Positions 26,526 to 34,395 are shown, numbered from the stretch's first letter. The stretch is DNA of 64,000 nucleotides from Actinoplanes ianthinogenes (GCF_018324205.1 NZ_AP023356.1:1612001-1676000), one strand, 5' to 3'. Numbers and translations: made by a program. The notes: generated by a model from the letters alone, not told the origin.

Positions 26526-26539
26526 GGTACGCCCGGAGC
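26526..26539. repeat. dispersed intergenic 14-mer, copy 3
   Basis: GGTACGCCCGGAGC, identical to 22891-22904, in the region between copC and the Pro-rich membrane protein gene. Confidence 0.4.
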
Positions 26540-26639
26540 ACTCTTAACCGTTTCTTACGCGCCGGTGGCGCCAAGTCTCAGCTATCAGGCGCACCCTGGT
26601 CAGGCCCCCCAAAAGTGTGCTGAGCGACGGAGTCCCCCA

Positions 26640-27263
26640 ATGAGCGACACCCCTTCACCCTCGGAAGAGCCCACGGCCGCCACCCCGGTGACACCGGCGG
26701 CCGCCGCGGCGCCGCCCGCGACCGGAACCGAGCATGTCTCGTCGGTCGCCGGCGAGACCCCGGCCGCGCCCGCCCCAGCAGCCGCGGACGCCGCGACCGC
26801 CCCGGCAGCCGGTGACGCCGCGACCGTGCCGCCGCCCCCGCCCGGCTGGGCCTACGTCGCGGCAGGGAACGCGGGCAGCGCCCTGCCGCCGCCCCCGCCC
26901 GGCCTGGCCTACGTCCCGGTCGGCCCGCCACGCGGTCCCGGCCGTCCGGGCGGTTCCTGGCGCGGCCGCCGGGTTCCCCTGCTGGCCACGATCGCGGCGC
27001 TGTTGCTGGGCTGTGTGCTCGGCGCGGGCGTGACGGCGCTCGGCGCGGCGGTGATCGGCCATCACGGCGGCGGTCACCACGGCGGCGGGCATCGGGATCA
27101 GGCCGGGCCGGGCGGGAACCGGTTCGGCGACGGCCACGGCGGGTTCGGGCGCAAGGACGACCGGCGGGGCGACGGGCGTACCCGCAATGGTGGAACCGCA
27201 CCCGGAGGCCTCCCGTCCACCGCGCCGTCCACCGCGACCCCGGCGCCCTCCGCGTCGAACTGA
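26640..27263 (+). CDS. Pro-rich membrane protein with His/Gly-rich extracytoplasmic tail
   Basis: 207 residues from ATG 26640. An Ala/Pro/Thr-rich cytoplasmic part contains two copies of a PPPPPG-x-AYV unit (about residues 63-95). A single transmembrane segment (VPLLATIAALLLGCVLGAGVTALGAAVIG) is followed by HHGGGHHGGGH and a basic Gly/Asp/Arg tail ending in Ser/Thr/Pro. I recognise no family. The His cluster could bind metal, which may matter beside copC, but this is speculative. Low-complexity content makes homology hard to judge. Confidence 0.65.
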   Translation: MSDTPSPSEEPTAATPVTPAAAAAPPATGTEHVSSVAGETPAAPAPAAADAATAPAAGDAATVPPPPPGWAYVAAGNAGSALPPPPPGLAYVPVGPPRGPGRPGGSWRGRRVPLLATIAALLLGCVLGAGVTALGAAVIGHHGGGHHGGGHRDQAGPGGNRFGDGHGGFGRKDDRRGDGRTRNGGTAPGGLPSTAPSTATPAPSASN

Positions 27264-27310
27264 CCGAAAGCGAACAGCCGCCCGACAGCGGACAGGCGGT
27301 CGAAAGCCGA

Positions 27311-27340
27311 CGAGCCGCCCGGCGGATGCCGGGCGGCTCG
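27311..27340. terminator. bidirectional hairpin terminator
   Basis: Perfect 13-bp stem (27311-27323 with 27328-27340) and loop GGAT, between the convergent ends of the Pro-rich protein gene and the GH26 gene. It can serve both strands. Confidence 0.8.
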
Positions 27341-27345
27341 GGAGA

Positions 27346-28398
27346 TCAGCGGACCGTGACGTTGAACAGCGGGTTCGCGGCCAGCTTGCGGAACGCGGCG
27401 AGGCTGGTCGGCGCGCTGTCGATGCTGATGTCGCGGTCGCCGAACAGGTCCTTCTTGGTGTCGAAGTAGACGATCGCCTTGATCGCCGGGCGCTTGGCCA
27501 GCTCGGGCAGGACGCTGTTGAACTGCGCGGCCTTGTCGACGACCTTGCCGACCCGGTGGTAGGCGCCCCACTCGGCGACCATGACCGGCTTGCCCGGGTG
27601 ATTCTTGACGGCCCAGTCGTAGAAGCCGACGCCGCCCTTGGCCTTACGGTCCAGCAGGTCGGCGAACTTCCCGGCGTGGTAGTAATTCTTCTCGGCGCTG
27701 ACGTAGGAGTCCAGGCCGATCCAGTCGACCACGTCGTTGCCCGGGTACAGGTCCTTCCACCAGGACTGCGCCATCCACTTCTCGTTGCCCATGTAGGCGA
27801 TGACGCTGACCGCGTTGGTCACGCCCTTGGCGCGCAGCCGCTGGATCACGTGCCGGTACGACGCCGCGAAGTCCTTGGCGGTCATGCCCAGCTTGGCGTC
27901 GGTGCGGACGTCGTCCTCCGGCTCGTGGTTGAGCACCAGGAAGAACTTGTCGTTGAACTTGGTCTTGAGCCGCTCGGCGAACGCGTCGATCCGCTTGTCC
28001 ATCTTGCCGGCGGCGACGTTCGCCCAGGTCGAGCCGTACTCGACGCGCCAGTTCAGGAGCAGCACCCGCGGGCGCGCCTTGTCCCGGGCCATCGCGATCT
28101 CGGCGTCGGTCGGGAACTTCTCGTCACCCTTGTGGTACGTGTGGAAGATCGTCGCGGTCCGGCCGGAGAGCTTCTCCCAGGCCTTGTGCTCGGTGTCCCG
28201 CGGCTTGCCGGTGAACCCGCCGGCCGCGGCGCCCCACAGCACGCCGCAGGTCGGGACCAGCTTGGCGCCGGTGACGCAGGTCTTGGTGGTGCTGGTCGGC
28301 GCGGCCTGAGCCGTGGCCGGCGCGGCCGTCGCGATGCCGAGACCGGCAACGAGACTGGCCAGCGTCAGTACGGTCTTGCGCAGCGTCGAGCGCTTCAC
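27346..28398 (-). CDS. secreted glycoside hydrolase, GH26-like (beta-mannanase type)
   Basis: 350 residues from GTG 28398, preceded by GGGGGAG; the upstream extension is not signal-like. Signal peptide to about residue 32 (AQAAP). A TIM-barrel GH26-type domain follows: LLLNWRVEYGSTWANVAAGKMDKRID, the acid/base Glu in FLVLNHEPEDD and the nucleophile Glu in KPVMVAEWGAY. It should hydrolyse beta-mannans or related glycans outside the cell. Single gene between a terminator and the HAAS protein gene. No carbohydrate-binding domain is attached. Confidence 0.8.
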   Translation of the reverse strand: MKRSTLRKTVLTLASLVAGLGIATAAPATAQAAPTSTTKTCVTGAKLVPTCGVLWGAAAGGFTGKPRDTEHKAWEKLSGRTATIFHTYHKGDEKFPTDAEIAMARDKARPRVLLLNWRVEYGSTWANVAAGKMDKRIDAFAERLKTKFNDKFFLVLNHEPEDDVRTDAKLGMTAKDFAASYRHVIQRLRAKGVTNAVSVIAYMGNEKWMAQSWWKDLYPGNDVVDWIGLDSYVSAEKNYYHAGKFADLLDRKAKGGVGFYDWAVKNHPGKPVMVAEWGAYHRVGKVVDKAAQFNSVLPELAKRPAIKAIVYFDTKKDLFGDRDISIDSAPTSLAAFRKLAANPLFNVTVR

Positions 28399-28547
28399 GA
28401 TGAATCTCCCCCGAGTTGTCCGGCGGCGTTGCCCGCCGGGCATGGGTAAGAGATTCCGGGGATGGAGTTGTCACGGCGGTGCCCGTCCAGGTGCCCGCCG
28501 GTTGCTGTTCCCCGGACCGCCGCCGCGGCCCGGGGAATCGCTCGGGG

Positions 28548-29096
28548 TTAGTTGTCGGTCGCCGACCGGGCCACCTGAGAAGAACGGCGCCGCAGTCGCC
28601 AGAGCCGTCCGAAAGCGATCACGGCGAGGGCCCACAGGACGAAGGCGAGCGGGGTCCAGGCGCCACCGGTCCGGCTCGCCTGCCCGTCACCGGTGACCGT
28701 GACGGTGACCGTCGTCTGCACCCACGCCACGCCGGGCCAGGTGAACGCGCCGAGGCCGTGCGCCGCGGTCACCCCGGCCTGGAACGCGTTCGCGGCCTCG
28801 CTGAGAAAGAAGTTCAGCAGCAGGGGGAACAGTCCGGCCGCGTAGCCCGCGGCGATCCACGAGTGCCGGGGGCGGTCGCCGAACTCGGCCCGCAGATACT
28901 GCTCGGCCAGCCCGCGGCTGCCGCCGATCCGGCGCAGCGCCTCCGACGTGCCGACGTCCGCGGAGGCCGCCACGAGGTTGGCCCGGACCTCGCGCCGGGT
29001 GGCGATCCGCGCCTCGCGCGGCAGGTCGTAGAGCTGCTGGTCGAGCATCCAGACCAGGCGCTCGATACGCAGCCGGTCCCACCATCCGATCGTCAC
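28548..29096 (-). CDS. HAAS-type membrane protein paired with PadR
   Basis: 182 residues starting at GTG 29096, with GGGAGGA 7 bases upstream. The N-terminal soluble helical part (RLVWMLDQQLYDLPREARIATRREVRANLVAAS, then GSRGLAEQYLRAEFG) is the HAAS/permease-prefix type domain that goes with PadR regulators. Two or three membrane segments follow, with a Thr/Val-rich extracytoplasmic stretch. It is downstream of padR on the same strand (95-base gap), the usual arrangement in which PadR responds to envelope or antibiotic stress. Confidence 0.75.
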   Translation of the reverse strand: MTIGWWDRLRIERLVWMLDQQLYDLPREARIATRREVRANLVAASADVGTSEALRRIGGSRGLAEQYLRAEFGDRPRHSWIAAGYAAGLFPLLLNFFLSEAANAFQAGVTAAHGLGAFTWPGVAWVQTTVTVTVTGDGQASRTGGAWTPLAFVLWALAVIAFGRLWRLRRRSSQVARSATDN

Positions 29097-29191
29097 GTCA
29101 GTGTCCTCCCTCAGCGGTCTGCCCTCGTCGCAGCCGGTCAGCGGTCTCGTCGTCTGCCGCGCGCCGGCGGCCTCGTCCTTGTCCCGGTCGA

Positions 29192-29542
29192 TCAGCGGTC
29201 GTCCGCGGCCGTCAGCGGCCGGGAGAGCACCGCGTCGACCCCGGCGACGTGCCGGGCCCAGGCCGCGGTGGACTCGGCGAGCGCCCGCCGGCCCTGCTCG
29301 GAGAGCCGGTAATACTTCCGCGCCGGCCCGCTCGGCGACGGCACCAGCCGCGTGCCGAGCAGACCGTCGCGCTGCAACCTGTTCAGCGCCGGATAGACGC
29401 TGCCCTCCAGAACGTCGGCGAACCCGGCGGCCTGGAGACGCTGCACCACCTCGTAGCCATACGACTCCTGCTCCGCGATCAAATGCAGCAGCAGCAGCGA
29501 CAACACACCCTTGAGCAGTTGCGGGTCATGGCTCTCGGTCAC
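29192..29542 (-). CDS. PadR-family transcriptional regulator
   Basis: 116 residues from GTG 29542. The PadR winged helix is complete: LLKGVLSLLLLHLIAEQESYGYEVVQRLQAAGF, GSVYPALNRLQRDGLLGTRL and GPARKYYRLSEQGRRALAE. The start is supported by TAGGAG directly before GTG. A near-consensus promoter places the transcript start at or just before the start codon, so the mRNA is leaderless or nearly so. It likely represses its own operon with the HAAS protein. Confidence 0.88.
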   Translation of the reverse strand: MTESHDPQLLKGVLSLLLLHLIAEQESYGYEVVQRLQAAGFADVLEGSVYPALNRLQRDGLLGTRLVPSPSGPARKYYRLSEQGRRALAESTAAWARHVAGVDAVLSRPLTAADDR

Positions 29543-29548
29543 ACTCCT

Positions 29549-29582
29549 ATACTCAACCCGGTACCTGCCAATGTCAAGTACC
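29549..29582 (-). promoter_or_regulatory. padR promoter with embedded dyad
   Basis: On the minus strand TTGACA (29572-29577), a 17-base spacer and GAGTAT (29549-29554), 7 bases before the padR start codon. An inverted pair GGTAC (29560-29564) / GTACC (29578-29582) flanks the -35 and spacer and could be the PadR site. Confidence 0.6.
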
Positions 29583-29614
29583 AGCCATGGGCAGGTAGCC
29601 TCGGCCGGGATCAT

Positions 29615-29628
29615 TGCAAGTTCTTGCA
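29615..29628. promoter_or_regulatory. starch-type operator dyad, site A
   Basis: TGCAAGTTCTTGCA, the exact reverse complement of site B (29776-29789) and the same TGCAAG-N2-CTTGCA pattern as the site before the alpha-amylase. It lies upstream of padR and in the control region of the divergent secreted-protein genes. Confidence 0.6.
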
Positions 29629-29740
29629 CATTTCATTTCCTTTGTGTCTCACGCGTCGTAGTGATGCGAACCACAAAGCGTCATGTGACTCGCGATTCCC
29701 CGACGTGGCCTGCGGCTATATCGCAAAGAAGACTCAAGGC

Positions 29741-29757
29741 CATTACTTAAGGTAATG
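29741..29757. promoter_or_regulatory. dyad CATTAC-N5-GTAATG
   Basis: Perfect 6-bp inverted arms around TTAAG in an AT-rich stretch 19 bases before site B. An operator or a promoter element of the plus-strand secreted-protein genes. Confidence 0.4.
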
Positions 29758-29775
29758 ATGTTTGTTGACTGTCTT

Positions 29776-29789
29776 TGCAAGAACTTGCA
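29776..29789. promoter_or_regulatory. starch-type operator dyad, site B
   Basis: TGCAAGAACTTGCA, 46 bases before the start codon at 29835 and directly after TTGACT (29765-29770). A repressor here would block the promoter of the two secreted-protein genes. Confidence 0.6.
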
Positions 29790-29834
29790 GGGTCATCGGT
29801 GAAAGACACCAACCCTCAGCCGAGAAGGACAGCG

Positions 29835-30680
29835 ATGCATCGCCTCACCCGGATCAGCCCGAACCGACCCACCCTGCCCGGCCTCGCCCGGCACGCCGGC
29901 GTCCTGGTCCTGACCGCGGCCGCCGCCCTGCTGGCCATGGGCTCCCCGGCCGCGGCCGCCGGCACCGCCCCGGCCACCACCCCACCCGTGCTGCGCTACC
30001 TGGCCGACGGCGGCGAGCAGGTGGACGGGACGCTGGAGGCCGGCCGGCCGGTGCTGGTCGACTACGACGCGGCCCGGCTGCCGCTGTGCCGCAACCAGTA
30101 CGCCGGCGGCGACGCCTGGAGCATCAGCGTCTACTACCGGGTCGACGGCGGCCCGGTGCAGAGCCAGCCGGTCGTCCGGCTGGACGAGAACCGGCACAAC
30201 GTCAAGGCCGTGGTCAGCGTCGACCTGCCGGCCGGCGGCCGTGACCTGGAGCTGTGGTTCCACTCCGGCGATCGGGCCGGCTGCAGTGAGTACGACTCCC
30301 GCAACGGCGCGAACTATCACTACGCCGTCGGGCAGCCGGCGGTCGCCACCTTCGCCGCCGACTGGTCGGAAACGGTCACCGGCGAGCTCCGCGCCGGCCG
30401 TGACCTGGTCATCCGGTACGACGCCGCCCGCCTGCCGCAGTGCCGGGAGACCTACAACAGCTCGCCGGCCTGGCGGATCGACGCCTTCTACCGCTTCGAC
30501 GGTGGCCCGGCGCAGTCCGCCGCGGTGACCGACGCCATCGGCCGATCCGTGCCGGCCACGGTCGCGCTGCCGTCCGGCACCCACCGGGTGGAGTTCTGGT
30601 TCCGGGTCATCGGCCAGCTCAGCGGCTGCGTCGCCTACGACTCCGACTACGGCGCGAACTACGCCTTCGCCGTCGCCTGA
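29835..30680 (+). CDS. secreted two-repeat protein (DUF6209-like)
   Basis: 281 residues from ATG 29835 (AAGGA upstream). Signal peptide about residues 1-41, ending PAAAAG. Then two homologous beta-rich domains of roughly 110 residues: the first has YDAARLPLCRNQYAGGDAW and CSEYDSRNGANYHYAV, the second YDAARLPQCRETYNSSPAW and CVAYDSDYGANYAFAV. Each repeat has two Cys, so one disulphide each is likely. I think this is the DUF6209 family but cannot confirm. It sits behind the same dyad as the amylase, so a carbohydrate-related surface role is possible. Confidence 0.75.
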   Translation: MHRLTRISPNRPTLPGLARHAGVLVLTAAAALLAMGSPAAAAGTAPATTPPVLRYLADGGEQVDGTLEAGRPVLVDYDAARLPLCRNQYAGGDAWSISVYYRVDGGPVQSQPVVRLDENRHNVKAVVSVDLPAGGRDLELWFHSGDRAGCSEYDSRNGANYHYAVGQPAVATFAADWSETVTGELRAGRDLVIRYDAARLPQCRETYNSSPAWRIDAFYRFDGGPAQSAAVTDAIGRSVPATVALPSGTHRVEFWFRVIGQLSGCVAYDSDYGANYAFAVA

Positions 30681-30711
30681 CCCACCGCGCCACACCTACC
30701 GAGAGGATTCC

Positions 30712-31260
30712 ATGCGCACCCTCATCCGCCTGCTGGCCACCGTGCTGCTCGGCGCCGGCGGACTGCTCGCCGTGCTCGCCTCACCGGCCGCGGCATCGCC
30801 CCCGCCGCCCCGTGACCTGGGCGCGCCGGACCTGGGCGGCTACTGCCGCGCCCAGGGCTACGCCGACGTGGTGTTGCTGGGCGGCACCGCGTACGACTGG
30901 CAGTGCCGCACCCCGGACGACCGGCACGCCGGGCTGGCCCTGGACGCGGCCTGCCGGTGGACCTATCACACCGACCTGGCGGTGGACCGGATCGGCGACT
31001 TCCACCACCCGGACAGCGTGGACTGCTGGCGGGTCCGCGACGACGTGGTGGCCCCCGACTTCGACCGCTACTGCCACGGCATCGGCGCGGACGGCGCCGT
31101 GCTGACCGGTGGCACGGCGTACGACTGGCATTGCGTGGCCGGCGGCGCACGCTCGGACATCGACGTGCTGGCGGCGTGCCGGGAGACCACCTTCGGCTAC
31201 GCCACGGTCGACCGGTTCATCGACTTCTACGACGCCCGCAGCTGGCAGTGCCGGGTATGA
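30712..31260 (+). CDS. secreted Cys-rich two-repeat protein, unknown function
   Basis: 182 residues, start ATG 30712 with AGAGG upstream, 31 bases after the preceding secreted protein. Signal peptide to about residue 28 (AAASP). The mature part is two repeats of about 70 residues, each with four Cys in the order YC, GGTAYDWxC, AC and a final W/C pair: compare LGGTAYDWQC with TGGTAYDWHC and VDRIGDFHHPDSVDCWR with VDRFIDFYDARSWQCR. I do not recognise the family. The tandem architecture mirrors that of its operon partner. Confidence 0.75.
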   Translation: MRTLIRLLATVLLGAGGLLAVLASPAAASPPPPRDLGAPDLGGYCRAQGYADVVLLGGTAYDWQCRTPDDRHAGLALDAACRWTYHTDLAVDRIGDFHHPDSVDCWRVRDDVVAPDFDRYCHGIGADGAVLTGGTAYDWHCVAGGARSDIDVLAACRETTFGYATVDRFIDFYDARSWQCRV

Positions 31261-31400
31261 CGCGCCGGCGATGACCGGTGAAGCGCGGCCGGATCCCGAC
31301 GGGGTCCGGCCGCCTTTCCGGTGGCCGCCCGCCCGCCCCGGAATCCCACTCGGCGATCTCCTAGTTGACACATAGGCTTTGTGGGTTCAATGCTGAGCCC

Positions 31401-32987
31401 ATGCCTACCGAACCGACACCGCTCGACCTGACCGCCGACGTCGTCGTCGCCGGCGGCGGGCCGGCCGGCGCCTGGGCCGCGCTGGCCGCCGCCCAGTCCG
31501 GCGCCGACGTGCTGCTGCTGGACAAGGGCTACTGCGGCACCAGCGGGCCGACCGCCTCCGGCGGCACCGGCGTCTGGTACGTGCGGCCCGACCCGGAGGA
31601 CCGGGAGAAGGCGATGGCCAGCCGGGAGGCGCTCGGCGGCCACCTCGCCGACCGGCGCTGGGCCGCCCGGGTGCTCGATCAGACCTACGAGAACATGCAC
31701 CGGCTCGGCACCGAGGCACGGTATCCGTTCCCGGTGGTGGACGGGGAGCCGTACCGGCGCGGGGTGCAGGGGCCGGAGTACATGCGGCGGATGCGGTCCT
31801 GGATCCGCCGGGCCGGGGTGCGGATCCTCGACCACAGTCCGGTCCTGGAGCTGCTGACCGACCCGAGCGGGGCGGTCGCCGGAGTGCGCGGGCATCGGCG
31901 GCAGCACGACATGGCGTACCGGGTGCGGGCCGGCGCGGTGGTGCTCGCCACCGGCGGGTGCGCGTTCCTCAGCAAGGCGCTCGGCTGTGACGTGGACACC
32001 GGCGACGGGGCGCTCTACGCGGCCGAGGTGGGCGCCGAGCTGTCCGGGATGGAGTTCTCCAACGCGTACGGGATCGCGCCCGCGTTCGCCTCGGTGACCA
32101 AGACGGCGTACTACAACTTCGCCACCTTCTTCCGGGCCGACGGCAGCCTGCTCGCCGGGGCCAGCAGCCAGGGCGGCCGCGCGGTGATCGCCGCCGAGCT
32201 GATGCGGACCGGGACCGTGCTCTGCTCGCTCGACCAGGCGACCCCGGAGCAGCAGGCCGGCATGCGGCTCGGCCAGCCGAACTTCTTCCTGCCCTTCGAC
32301 CGGCTCGGCATCGACCCGTTCACCGACCGGTTCCCGGTGACGCTGCTGCTGGAGGGCACGGTCCGGGGCACCGGCGGGATCCGGATCACCGACGACGAGT
32401 GCGCGACCACGGTGCCCGGCCTCTACGCGGCCGGTGACGCGGCGACCCGGGAGCTGATCTGCGGCGGGTTCACCGGCGGGGGCAGCCACAACGCGGCGTG
32501 GGCGATGTCCTCCGGCACCTGGGCGGGGCGCGGGGCGGCCCGCTTCGCGGCCACGCTCGGCGGCGGGTCGGCGCGGCGGCGCCTGGTCGCGACCGGCGAG
32601 GCCGGGTTGCGGTCCGGCGCGGAGGTCGCGGAGGAGGCGATTCTTTCGGTACGCGAGCAGGTCCACCCGTACGAAAAGAACTATCTGCGGCACGGCGACC
32701 GTCTGCGTCCCGCCCTCGCCGAGCTCGACGGCGCCTGGTCGGGCCTGCGCGGCGGCGCGGCCGTCCGCGGAGCGGCGGCGATCCGCAGCCGGCAGGCCGC
32801 CGCGATGGTGGCGCACGCCCGCTGGATGTACACCAGCGCGCTGGCCCGCACGGAGAGCCGCGGGATGGCCCGGCGCGAGGAGTTCCCCGAGCTGGATCCG
32901 GCGCAGCACCACCGGCTCACGGTCGGTGGCCTGGACCGGATCTGGGTGCGCCCGGAGGCCGGCGCCCGGCAGGCGGTGGCATCGTGA
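31401..32987 (+). CDS. FAD-dependent oxidoreductase, AprA/fumarate reductase flavoprotein family
   Basis: 528 residues from ATG 31401. FAD-binding GGGPAGAWAALAAAQSGADVLLLDK at the N-terminus, a second FAD region near VPGLYAAGDAATRELICGGFTGGGSHNAAWAM, and a C-terminal helical part (ARTESRGMARREEFPELD) typical of fumarate reductase/APS reductase alpha-type flavoproteins. It overlaps the following ferredoxin gene by GTGA, the AprA-AprB-like arrangement. TTGACA at 31365-31370 may be its -35. Soluble, no signal. The true substrate is unknown; transporters for sulfonates, often neighbours of this pair, are absent here. Confidence 0.83.
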   Translation: MPTEPTPLDLTADVVVAGGGPAGAWAALAAAQSGADVLLLDKGYCGTSGPTASGGTGVWYVRPDPEDREKAMASREALGGHLADRRWAARVLDQTYENMHRLGTEARYPFPVVDGEPYRRGVQGPEYMRRMRSWIRRAGVRILDHSPVLELLTDPSGAVAGVRGHRRQHDMAYRVRAGAVVLATGGCAFLSKALGCDVDTGDGALYAAEVGAELSGMEFSNAYGIAPAFASVTKTAYYNFATFFRADGSLLAGASSQGGRAVIAAELMRTGTVLCSLDQATPEQQAGMRLGQPNFFLPFDRLGIDPFTDRFPVTLLLEGTVRGTGGIRITDDECATTVPGLYAAGDAATRELICGGFTGGGSHNAAWAMSSGTWAGRGAARFAATLGGGSARRRLVATGEAGLRSGAEVAEEAILSVREQVHPYEKNYLRHGDRLRPALAELDGAWSGLRGGAAVRGAAAIRSRQAAAMVAHARWMYTSALARTESRGMARREEFPELDPAQHHRLTVGGLDRIWVRPEAGARQAVAS

Positions 32988-33337
32988 TCGAGATCGTCTC
33001 CACGGAACGCTGCGTGACCTGTGACGTGTGCATCGCGGTCTGCCCGACCAACGTCTTCGACCGCGGGCCGGACGGGGTGCCGGTGATCGCCCGGCAGGAC
33101 GACTGCCAGACCTGCTTCATGTGCGAGGCGCACTGCCCGGCGGACGCCCTGTTCGTGGCGCCGCTGCGGCAGCCGGCCGAGGCCGGTTCGCCTTTGCGCG
33201 ACGAGGCGCACCTGACCGAGAACGGGCTGCTCGGCAGCTATCGGAAGGAGATCGGCTGGGGCCGCGGACGCAAGCCGGGCGCGCGCCTGGCGGTCGGCCC
33301 GGAGCTGGGTTTCGCCCGGACCACCCCGCGGGCGTAG
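32984..33337 (+). CDS. 2[4Fe-4S] ferredoxin-type protein, AprB-like
   Basis: 117 residues starting at GTG 32984 within the stop of the flavoprotein gene. Two cluster motifs: CVTCDVCIAVCP at about residues 10-21 and CQTCFMCEAHCP at 43-54. A C-terminal extension (GLLGSYRKEIGWGRGRKPG) is a recurrent tail in these flavoprotein partners. It most likely passes electrons to or from the FAD subunit. The coupling by overlap is strong evidence that the two form one enzyme. Confidence 0.88.
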   Translation: MIEIVSTERCVTCDVCIAVCPTNVFDRGPDGVPVIARQDDCQTCFMCEAHCPADALFVAPLRQPAEAGSPLRDEAHLTENGLLGSYRKEIGWGRGRKPGARLAVGPELGFARTTPRA

Positions 33338-33443
33338 CCGTCTTTGCTCCAGTGGTGTTGGATGTCGTCCACAGGCGTGGCGGACGGCGAGTGTAAACCC
33401 ATCGTTCCACCGCGGTTCATTTTCGTGCGGGTGGAGAACGGTA

Positions 33444-34268
33444 ATGGCGCAGCGTCCGACTCTTGCGGAGATCCGCGAGCGCACCTACAAGGCCCGGGAC
33501 GCGTGGTGGACCGTCTGGCTGGTCGATCCCCTCGCGTCCCGCCTGGTCTGGGTGGTGGCGCCGTGGCGGTGGGTGACGCCGAACAGGCTGACGGCGGCTG
33601 CGTTCGTGGTGGGCCTGGGCTCGGCGGCCGCGTTCTGGCACCAGGGGTATCCGTGGGTGCTGCTCGGTGCCCTGCTGTTCCACCTCAGCTTCGTGCTGGA
33701 CTGCATGGACGGCAAGATCGCCCGGCTGAACGGGACCGGGTCGTTGTTCGGCACCTGGCTCGACTACGTGTTCGACCGGCTGCGCGTGCTGGCCTGCGCC
33801 ATCGGGCTGTTCGGCGGCGAGTTCCACCGCACCCAGGACCTGGCCTACCTCTGGCTCGGCCTGCTGGTGATCTTCCTGGACATGTTCCGGTACCTGAACA
33901 ATCTCCAGATGGCCAGGGTCAAGGGCGAGATGCGCCGGCGTCTGAGCGCGGCCATCGGGACGGTCCCCGCGGCGAGCGCCGACGACGACGGTGACGACCT
34001 CCAGGACGACTTCCGGCAGCAGTTCGGGCGGTTCGCCGCGATCCGCCGCTTCCTGGTGGAGAACCGGATCCGGGTGCACCTGTTCAGCGGCATCGAGTTC
34101 ATGATGTTCGTGTTCATCATCGGCCCCGTCTCGGACCAGCTCGCGCTCGTCACGATCGGTAGTGCCCTGCTGCTGCTCGCCTTCGAGTTGCTGCTGATCT
34201 ACAAGCTCTGGGCCAACACCAAGAGCTTCAGCCGCCGGCTGGCCAAACTGGAGGCCGTCGCCGCCTGA
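33444..34268 (+). CDS. CDP-alcohol phosphatidyltransferase family membrane protein
   Basis: 274 residues with about six membrane helices. The catalytic motif is complete: D86-C-M-D89-G90-x2-A93-R94, then G103, D107 and D111. The enzyme moves a phosphatidyl or phospho-alcohol group from a CDP-alcohol to a second alcohol in the membrane, as in phosphatidylinositol- or phospholipid-type synthesis. The acidic stretch DDDGDDLQDDF lies in a cytoplasmic loop. Start ATG 33444; single gene followed by a strong terminator. Exact product unknown. Confidence 0.87.
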   Translation: MAQRPTLAEIRERTYKARDAWWTVWLVDPLASRLVWVVAPWRWVTPNRLTAAAFVVGLGSAAAFWHQGYPWVLLGALLFHLSFVLDCMDGKIARLNGTGSLFGTWLDYVFDRLRVLACAIGLFGGEFHRTQDLAYLWLGLLVIFLDMFRYLNNLQMARVKGEMRRRLSAAIGTVPAASADDDGDDLQDDFRQQFGRFAAIRRFLVENRIRVHLFSGIEFMMFVFIIGPVSDQLALVTIGSALLLLAFELLLIYKLWANTKSFSRRLAKLEAVAA

Positions 34269-34282
34269 TCACTTTCGGTACG

Positions 34283-34319
34283 CAAAGGCGCCCCAACCTT
34301 GGGGGCGCCTTTGTTTTTT
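34283..34319 (+). terminator. Rho-independent terminator
   Basis: Perfect 12-bp stem (34283-34294 with 34302-34313), a 7-base loop and a T-rich tail at 34314-34319, 15 bases after the CDP-alcohol transferase stop. It is the most classical terminator in the window. Confidence 0.92.
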
Positions 34320-34381
34320 GTAACGACCGCCGGCGATCCCTTTACGTGCGTGACACGGCTTGGTAACTTCCTGAAACAACT

Positions 34382-34395
34382 TGCAAGGACTTGCA
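34382..34395. promoter_or_regulatory. starch-type operator dyad upstream of alpha-amylase, site C
   Basis: TGCAAGGACTTGCA, same TGCAAG-N2-CTTGCA pattern as sites A and B, 123 bases before the amylase start codon. CTTGCA-type repeats are known in starch-gene promoters of Streptomyces, where a LacI-family MalR/Reg1 repressor binds. Confidence 0.65.

Noticed and set aside
29615..29789. Reading the TTGCAA-type sites as nickel (Nur) boxes
   Set aside because: Nur boxes as I recall them have TTGCAA-N5-TTGCAA; here spacing is N4, and the flanking genes are starch-related or secreted, not nickel genes.
31373..31378. TAGGCT as -10 box of the flavoprotein gene
   Set aside because: Only 2 bases after the TTGACA at 31365-31370, so the two cannot form one promoter; no good -10 at correct spacing.
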